Assembly (NCBI GenBank): GCA_003996215.1
Contig: QJPP01002922.1
Span: 186,001 to 250,000 of the forward strand
Source of the DNA: Jaltomata sinuosa
Taxonomy: Eukaryota > Streptophyta > Magnoliopsida > Solanales > Solanaceae
Direction: 5' to 3'
Length of the DNA stretch: 64,000 nucleotides
Both the position numbers and the translations under genes were made by a program. Below, piece by piece: positions 57,790 through 64,000 of this stretch (the first letter of the stretch is position 1; each line of letters begins with the position of its first letter). The notes under the pieces are model-generated. The model ran no database searches and was not told where the DNA came from. It was given only the letters and a program-made list of their open reading frames with translations.

Positions 57790-58800
57790 CTTCAACCAAC
57801 TTGATTTCTTCAGCGTTTCCCATGTAGGCTTTGATACGCTGACCATTAGCCTTGAATCGCTTGCCATGACAGTTCTCAAGCTATATAGCACCATGTTGGG
57901 ATACTTGCACCACTCAAAATGTCCCCATCCATTTAGATTTTAGCTTGCCTAGAAACAAGCGCAGTTTTGAATTGTAGAGTAGAACCAGATCGCCCAGCTG
58001 AAAATCTCTCTTCTCTATCTTCTGGTCATAGTACATCTTCTTATTCTCCTTGTATAGTGCTGAACTTTCAGAAGTATTAGGAAGAAATTCATCTAGTTCA
58101 TTCCACTGACCAAGTTGCTAATAGGATGCGACACACCAGTCCAAATTCAGCTTTTTAACTGCCCACATGGCATTATGCTCAAGATCCACTGGAAGATGAC
58201 ATTCCTTTCCAAACACAAGTTTATATAGTGACATACCTATAGGAGTCTTGTAGGCTGTCTGATATGCCCATAGGGAAACATCAAGCTTCCTAGACTAATC
58301 TGTTCTATGCACATTCACTGTCTTTGCAAGGATGGACTTTATCTCACGATTGGAGACCTCAACTTGCCCACTTGTCTGCAGATGATAAGGTATTTCCACA
58401 CTATGTATCACTCCATATTTCTCAAGTAGAGCCCGAAATAGCTTATTACAAAAATGGGATCCTCTATCGCTGATAATTGTTCGTGGTGTGCGAATCAGGA
58501 TAATATATTTCTCTTTAAGAATGTGGTGACACTCTCACCTTCATGGTTGGGAAGCGCTACTGCCTCCACCCAATCTGGCACATAGTTAACAACAACCAAT
58601 ATATACCTCATCCCATTGGAGATCACAAAAGGACCTATGAAATCGATTCCCCTTACATCAAATAGTTTAAACACAAGTATAGGAGTGAGAGGATGCTCAT
58701 ACTTTCTTGATATACCCCCTTCCCTTTGGCATCGATTGTAGGCCCTCGCATACTCATAAGCATCCTTGTGGAGGGTGGGATAATACTAGCCACATTTTAA
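57790..58800 (-). pseudogene. Element E: integrase (Athila type)
   Basis: The core carries VRGIDFIGPF (first catalytic Asp), YILVVVNYVPDWVEAVALPN, and after a frameshift near 58500 TIISDRGSHFCNKLF (second Asp), LLEKYGVIHSVEIPYH and TSGQVEVSNREIK (catalytic Glu). Further on come WAYQTAYKTPIGMS and CHLPVDLEHNAMWAVKKLN, and finally GKRFKANGQRIKAYMG. A TGG-to-TAG stop is at 58295-58297. All three catalytic acids survive, so damage is limited in this domain. The sequence motifs are typical of Athila. Confidence 0.85.
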
Positions 58801-58983
58801 AATCTTGTGGGCTATCCGGGTGCCCCAACGATGTCCCACTATAGGAGATTAATGGCAAACCTCAAGTATATCTTCCATATGTTCTTCAGCTATGCATCTA
58901 CGAATCATGGTGTCACCACATACATGGAACAAATAAGTATCTTCCCAGAAAAATTTCTTCATATTAGATATGAACTTCCTTCA

Positions 58984-59480
58984 CTATTGGACGGTCAGGT
59001 CAGGAGGAACTATATCACTTGCTAAGGAATTATCAGTGTCTGCATATAATGAGATCAAATCTTGAGACGCAGCCAAAACTTGCTCATGTGGGAAAGCATC
59101 ATCAATCTCTAGCTCATCTTTCAGCTGCAACATAGCCTCATTCTCTAGTCTAGACAAGTGATCAACCACATGATTTTCAGTACCTTTGCAATCCTTGACT
59201 TCAAAGTCAAATTCTTGCAATAGAAGCACCCAAAAAATCAACCTAGGCTTTGCATACTTCTTCGCCATAAGGTACCTGAGAGCTGCATGGTCTATATGCA
59301 CAATCACCTTGGTGACAATCAAATAGGATCTGAATTTTTCAAATGCAAACACCACAACTACCAGCTCCTGTTCTGTCACAGTGTTGTTCTTCTGAGCGAC
59401 ATTCAGTGCTTTGCTAGCATAGTAAATCGGGTGAAGAATATTCTCTCATCTTTGGCCTAGGACTGCTTGTAGAGCTACTC
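58984..59480 (-). pseudogene. Element E: RNase H domain
   Basis: The frame holds TEQELVVVVFAFEKFRSYL, VIVHIDHAALRYLMAKKYAK, RLIFWVLLLQEFDFEVKDCK and GTENHVVDHLSRLENEA. The catalytic TDH is IDH, with Asp kept. The opening acidic segment (CDASG region) is present near 59480-59500 in another frame. Confidence 0.83.
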
Positions 59481-59489
59481 CACTAGCAT

Positions 59490-60480
59490 CACATATCACC
59501 TTGAATGGCTTACACCAATCAGGAGCAACAATAATGGGGTTGAGATCAACTGCAACTTTAAGCACTTGAATGCCTTCAAACATGCCTCATCAAACACAAA
59601 CTTTACATCCTTCTCTAACAGTTGTCACAAAGTATGTGCAATCTTTGAGAAGTTCTTTATGAACCTGCGATAGAAACCAGCATGCTGTAAGAAGCTTCGA
59701 ATACCCTTTACTGAGACTGGAGGAGGAAATTTTTCAATCACCTCAATCTTGGCCTTGTCAACCTCAATACCCTTCTTAGAAATCTGGTGACCCAACACGA
59801 TGCCTTCTTTGACCATGAAATAGCACTTCTCCCAGTTCAACACCAAGTTTCACTCTTCACATCTTTGTAGGACACAACTCAAATGGGCTAAGCAATCATC
59901 AAATGAATCACCTAAATCAGAGAAATCATCCATGAATACCTCAATAGTGTCTTCCACTATGTCTGAGAAGATCAACATCACACATCTCAGAAAGGTTGCT
60001 GGTACATTACACAATCCAAATTGCATTCTTTTGAAAACGAATGTACGATATGGATAAGTGAAAGTGGTCTTCTCTTGGTCTTCAGGAGCAATCAAAATCT
60101 AATTGTATCCTGAGTAAACATTGAGAAAACAATACCATCCTCTACCATCAAGATGGTATAAAATCTGATTAATAAACGACATCAGATAATGATCCTTCTC
60201 AGTCTATATGTTTAGCTTTCTGTAATTCATGCAACCATGCCACCTGTGACTGTCCTCATAGGAATCAACTCATTCTTAGTATTAGGAACCACATTTATTC
60301 CACCTTTTTAGGCTCACACTGAACTAGACTCACCCACTTACTGTGTGAAATTGGATAAACCACACCTGCATCTATCCCCTTGATAATCTCTTTCTTGACC
60401 ACCTCTTTCATTGGTTGATTGAACCTATGATGATGCTTAATACTGGGGACAAAATTTAGCTCAAGCTAGATTTTGTGCGT
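59490..60480 (-). pseudogene. Element E: reverse transcriptase (Athila type)
   Basis: Motifs in order: IAPEDQEKTTFTYPYRTFVF, MQFGLCNVPATFLRCVM, and DTIEVFMDDFSDLGDSFDDC with an intact FMDD catalytic pair (59850-60095). Then VLNWEKCYFMVKEGIVLGHQ, IEVDKAKIEVIEKFPPPVSV and RSFLQHAGFYRRFIKNFSKI (59625-59846). Frame breaks lie near 59848 and in the fingers (60100-60300). Its active site and most signature motifs are kept. Confidence 0.87.
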
Positions 60481-60488
60481 GCATACGC

Positions 60489-60722
60489 CTAGTGGAATGC
60501 CAATGATGTCAGTGATAGACCAGCCAATGTCCCTTTTAAACCTGTTAAATACGGATACAAGAGTCCAATTTGCCCTTCACCTAAATCAGCAACAATAATC
60601 ACCTGTAAAATTTTGTTGGTTCCCAAGAAAACATATCGTAAGTATGATGGAAGTGTCTTGAGCTCCAAGATTAGAGGCTCCTCAATAGATGGTCTGGCTA
60701 GTGGGGTTACTCTATTCTTCAA
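60489..60722 (-). pseudogene. Element E: protease-RT linker
   Basis: A segment with EEPLILELKTLPSYLRYVFL then GTNKILQVIIVADL, the linker before RT in Athila polyproteins. About 200 bp of degraded frame separate it from the protease. Confidence 0.75.
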
Positions 60723-60922
60723 GTCTATCAGTCTTTTTCAGAGCATAAGAATAAGTCCCCATACCTGCAAGTGCTTCCACCATGTCTGAATATTCATCGA
60801 TGTCATCCCCATCAAAATTCATGATCACGGCTGCAAGTGCTTCAACCCTAAGTCGCTCCTTAATCGGGACAGATAACTATTCTTCATCCACAACATCAAT
60901 AACTAAGACTACCTGCATATCA

Positions 60923-61300
60923 TCATGGTGTTTCATTGATTGGCAGGTTGAAAGTAACTTCATCATCATTCAACTTAAACTTCATCTGCCCTGTCTCCAA
61001 GTCAACTAAAGCATGTCCAGTGTCCAGGAATGGTCGACCCAAAATGACGGGGACCTCAAAATCTACCTCACAGTCTAAAATCACAAAGTCTGCTAGGAAT
61101 ATAAAGGGCTCCACTTTTACAAGCACTTCATATAGGATACCTATAGGCCTCTTCACAGTGCGATCTTCCATTAATACCCGCATTGTCGTCAGTATGGGGG
61201 CTCCCAAGCCCAACTATTTGAATACTTCCAATAGCATCAAATTGATGCTTTCACCCAAATCACACAGTGTCTTGGCAAAATAGAATGCTCAAATAGTGCA
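60923..61300 (-). pseudogene. Element E: retropepsin-like protease
   Basis: The active-site region reads TLCDLGESINLM (near 61245-61280), where the usual Ala after DLG is Glu. A stop precedes MGLGAPILTTMRVLMEDRTV (61213), then KRPIGILYEVLVKVEPFIFL, a DCEVDFEVPVILGRPFLDTG segment and HALVDLETGQ. The catalytic Asp is present but the frame is broken. Confidence 0.83.
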
Positions 61301-61725
61301 AGAAATAGTGAAGGCTCTAGGATCCTCCCTTTTCTACATAAGAGAATGGGAAGCTATTGCACTACAATGGTGCAAATTATCTGCAGGCTCAAAACTGATA
61401 GTTCTCTTCTTTGTGACTAAGTCCTTCATGAACTTCTCATATCCAGACATTTGTTCTAGTGCTTTAACGAAAGGGATGTTGACTAAAAGTTGCTTCAACA
61501 TAGAGATGAATTTTCTGTGCTTTCCTTCTTCGGCCTTCTTGGCTAGTCCCTATGGGAAAGGTGTAGGAGGTTGAGGCATAGATTTTACAATTTCGGGAAC
61601 CTCCTCCTCCTTTATTTTAGTAGTAGCTGGCTCTTTTTCAATTTGGTTCTCATCACCACCCTTTACTTTAGACTCAACCTCAACCTCAACTCTATCTATC
61701 TCCGGCTTAGTCAGCTCCTCAAATT
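61300..61725 (-). pseudogene. Element E: C-terminal Gag and Gag-protease linker, cut by LTR of element F
   Basis: An acidic stretch (KPEIDRVEVEVESKVKGG) leads to MPQPPTPFP and a TAG at 61550-61552. The linker follows (LAKKAEEGKH, MLKQLLVNIPFVKALEQM) up to the protease. The N-terminal Gag, 5' untranslated region and primer site are missing: an LTR joins directly at about 61726. Confidence 0.78.
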
Positions 61726-63282
61726 CACCCAAAGTACACCTTTAAAATAAGTATAAAGTGGTTGATGCTCAAATATAGAATCTAATAAAGGTTGGGGTCG
61801 ATCCCACATAGAATATGGTAGGACTAGGGTCAACTATGCTTATTTGCGCTCTTAGCCATTTATTTCCCCAATGGGGTGGTTTTCAAAGTAACAAGTAATA
61901 TTTGTAATTAAGATTTGAATAAGTAACATAGTAACAGTTTCATGTATTGTAATCAATGGGAGAAGTGATTAGGGTAGTGTTCCCCATGAGCTCATAACAC
62001 AGTAAGGTGTTGTACCAGCTATCCAGTCTGGTGCTATGCATGCAAGATTGGTAAGTTAGGTTCTCCTAAGCGAATGGTTACCAAAATAGAGGAATGTCAC
62101 CACGTAACTTGGTTAGTCTATGAGCATTTTCTTTGCAAACCCTTACTAGTGATTCCAGATTAGGTTTCCCTGGGCAAGTTCAACCTAATTACGTGAGGGT
62201 TGGTAACCTCAAATTTCCATTGTGTAATCCATTTTTCCATTCGTTATCCCTTTGGTCAAGCAAGTAGGAATAAGGCGAGTTCTAACATTTGCAACCATTA
62301 AAAGGCAATCAAAGTGAGGGGAAGAACAATACATGCATGAACTCGTTCTGGGATTATAAGTACTTTGCCTACTTTGTTAATCCTTCATGGTTCTCACAAC
62401 CCTAGTTGTGGATTTAGCTGCTCATCATTGTAAGAAAAGAATCTGATTTAGATGAGATCATCATGATTATAACTTACAATAATAAGTAAAGAAAACCAGA
62501 ATCTTGAATTCTCAAGAACATTTCAATAATCAAGAACAAATAATTAAATTCTCAAGAGTATAGAATAATATTGTCAACAATCTGGTATGATGTCCCAAAA
62601 TTGCATGACTCTCAAAATAAAACCCTAGTTAAGGTATTTATAGACATTGAAGACCAAATCCTAATTGAACTAGAAAAGCTGGAATGCGGCTATTCAGATG
62701 GGCAGGCCCCACATGCCATCGTGGGTGCCACGGGCATCGTGGGAAACCCATTGGGTCTTCTTGACTTTGTGCTGTGCGTTTTGCCAAGTTTTCATGGGCA
62801 AAACTGATGGGCAGTCATGGTTCCCACTGCCCGTTGCGATCCTCTGTCGCCCAAGTCATCTGACTTGTCCTCTTTTTTAGTCCATTTTGACGGGCACATG
62901 TGACATCCCATCGCATCTTTATAAATGTTGTGGTTGGGCATATGATCTTTGGTTCTTGCCTTAGATTCTCTGATTTATTCCCATGGGCAAGTATGACAAC
63001 CTGTGGTACTTTCGACTCCCGTTCCAGTTGGTCGTGAGAAGGTTTTTTGCCTTGTAACTTTGCTACTTTATTCTGACGTTCCTTCCCACGGGCCGTGGTA
63101 GATCCCACGCTCGCGGGGCATCACTTTTTTCCCCATAAACAACAACTTTCCTGTCTTTTATCTTTTTAACACTTTTCCCTGAACATGTAGCAAACATGCA
63201 TCGTATCTAACAAAACATACTTAAGAACTCCCAAAATCCTTAGTTGTAAGCATCGAAAGTTCCGTGAAATCCCAGCACCTCA
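61726..63282 (-). mobile_element. LTR shared by E and element F
   Basis: About 1557 bp, collinear with 44235-45798, ending CAGCACCTCA. It lacks the first bases (TGATA) of the family and starts at CACCCAAAGTACACC, directly after E's Gag. Its right side enters a polypurine tract and 3' module, so by context it is the 3' LTR of the next element. The CCCACGGGC/ATCGTGGG motif zone is at 62700-63120. Confidence 0.87.
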
Positions 63283-64000
63283 ACACCTTCAACTTAGAAT
63301 GTTTGCTTGTCCTGAAGCAACAAACAAAACTAAGATAAAATGATGCTTAAGCAAAAGAAACCTAGGATAGCAACCAAGTGGTTCAACCATTTCAGTTCAG
63401 AGAATTAACACCAACTCCTTGTCAGTACAAAACCAGTACATATATACAAGTTATCAAGACAACACAAAATGATCTACGGCTGACAACATGATATAAATGA
63501 ATAAGCTAGCATACACAGAAGAGATTTATCTGATGAATCAACATTCACAGTCTACTCGATTGCTCTCACAGCAAAGAAGTCCCACTCACATAGATATTCA
63601 TTCAATAGACAGGGACTGGGATCATACTCACTCTCGCAAAGAAGTTTAAGCTGTACATGTACAATACCATAGGCTTGCCCTTATTTTCTATGCCTTGATT
63701 TTCAAACAGTTGGGTTAGGATCACTATAGGACTTTGTTAGGCTTGTAATGTAGGTTCAGGGACGAGTATGGTATATTTGGGTAATAATGACTATGTCCTC
63801 CTTGACACTACACTTACTCCTATTCTTCCACTTTCAGACCAAAAACATTTCCTCGCTTATTCTCCCCTTTTTGTTATCATTTCACTTTAATAAAGAACCG
63901 TGTGGCTTTTATTTCACTTTTGCACTTTTTTCTCTTGTATTTTTTTCTTTTTTGTAGCACACAAACCACACCCGTTATATTCTTTTTTGATACTAACCCA
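63283..64000 (-). mobile_element. Element F: polypurine tract and 3' module (continues outside window)
   Basis: AACACCTTCAACTTAG is followed by the boxes also found at 45799-46560 (CTTGTCCTGAAGCAACA, CATAGGCTTGCCCTTATTTT, GGCTTGTAATGTAGG, TCCTCCTTGACACTAC). No coding part is reached before the window ends. Confidence 0.82.

Overview
The window is plant nuclear repeat DNA, most likely from a nightshade (Solanaceae). I found no intact host gene, tRNA or rRNA gene and no CRISPR array. It is a stack of LTR retrotransposons, mostly on the minus strand, of two Ty3/gypsy clades. The first is chromodomain elements of Tekay/Del type: LTR termini TGTCACGAC…/…TCATTACA on the plus strand, initiator-Met primer site, chromodomain-like C terminus. 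The second is Athila-type elements: LTRs TGAT…ATCA, tRNA-Asp primer site, Athila-type Gag, protease, RT and integrase, and an env-like 'plant transposon protein' ORF. Between them lie a Solanaceae-type MITE, a LINE RNase H remnant and a small hairpin satellite. Assignment to Solanaceae rests on recognising the LTR and MITE sequences and is inference.

Layout. 1-2131: 3' end and LTR of a plus-strand Athila-family element (element 0) inserted in the pol of Tekay element A. 2137-4599: protease and gag remnants of A, followed by its 5' LTR (4603-7451 + 14180-14994), split by a complete gag-protease-only element (element 1, 7452-14179, TSD GGCAC). 15008-15915: hairpin-rich tandem array. 15916-17870: AT-rich DNA, a MITE and half of a LINE RNase H domain. 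17871-29763: complete but dead Tekay element B (TSD CTCTA), with an Athila-type solo LTR inside its RT (23031-24399). 29764-31813: the other half of the LINE fragment, a solo LTR (H, TSD ATGCT) and a plus-strand LTR fragment (G).

31814-64000 is a nest. G is cut by Tekay element C (31814-37808…), C's protease by Athila-like element D (37809-44234…), D by Athila-like element E (44235-61725), and E's env-like ORF by gag-protease-only element 2 (49235-56070, TSD TCTCC). D also carries a solo LTR of the gag-protease family (40325-41644, TSD AAATG). On the right a second element F (61726-64000…) shares an LTR with E in a tandem arrangement whose junction has lost E's primer site and most of its gag.

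How the parts relate. Elements 1 and 2 encode Gag and a retropepsin-like protease but no RT, RNase H or integrase, so they must have been mobilised in trans, plausibly by Athila relatives such as E or D. They share with D and E a recognisable non-coding 3' module, including a small hairpin, between the LTR and the last ORF. This module is the best candidate here for a cis-acting signal recognised by common machinery. The A, B and C copies are eroded by nonsense codons, many of the CAG-to-TAG or TGG-to-TAG type expected from deamination of methylated cytosines.
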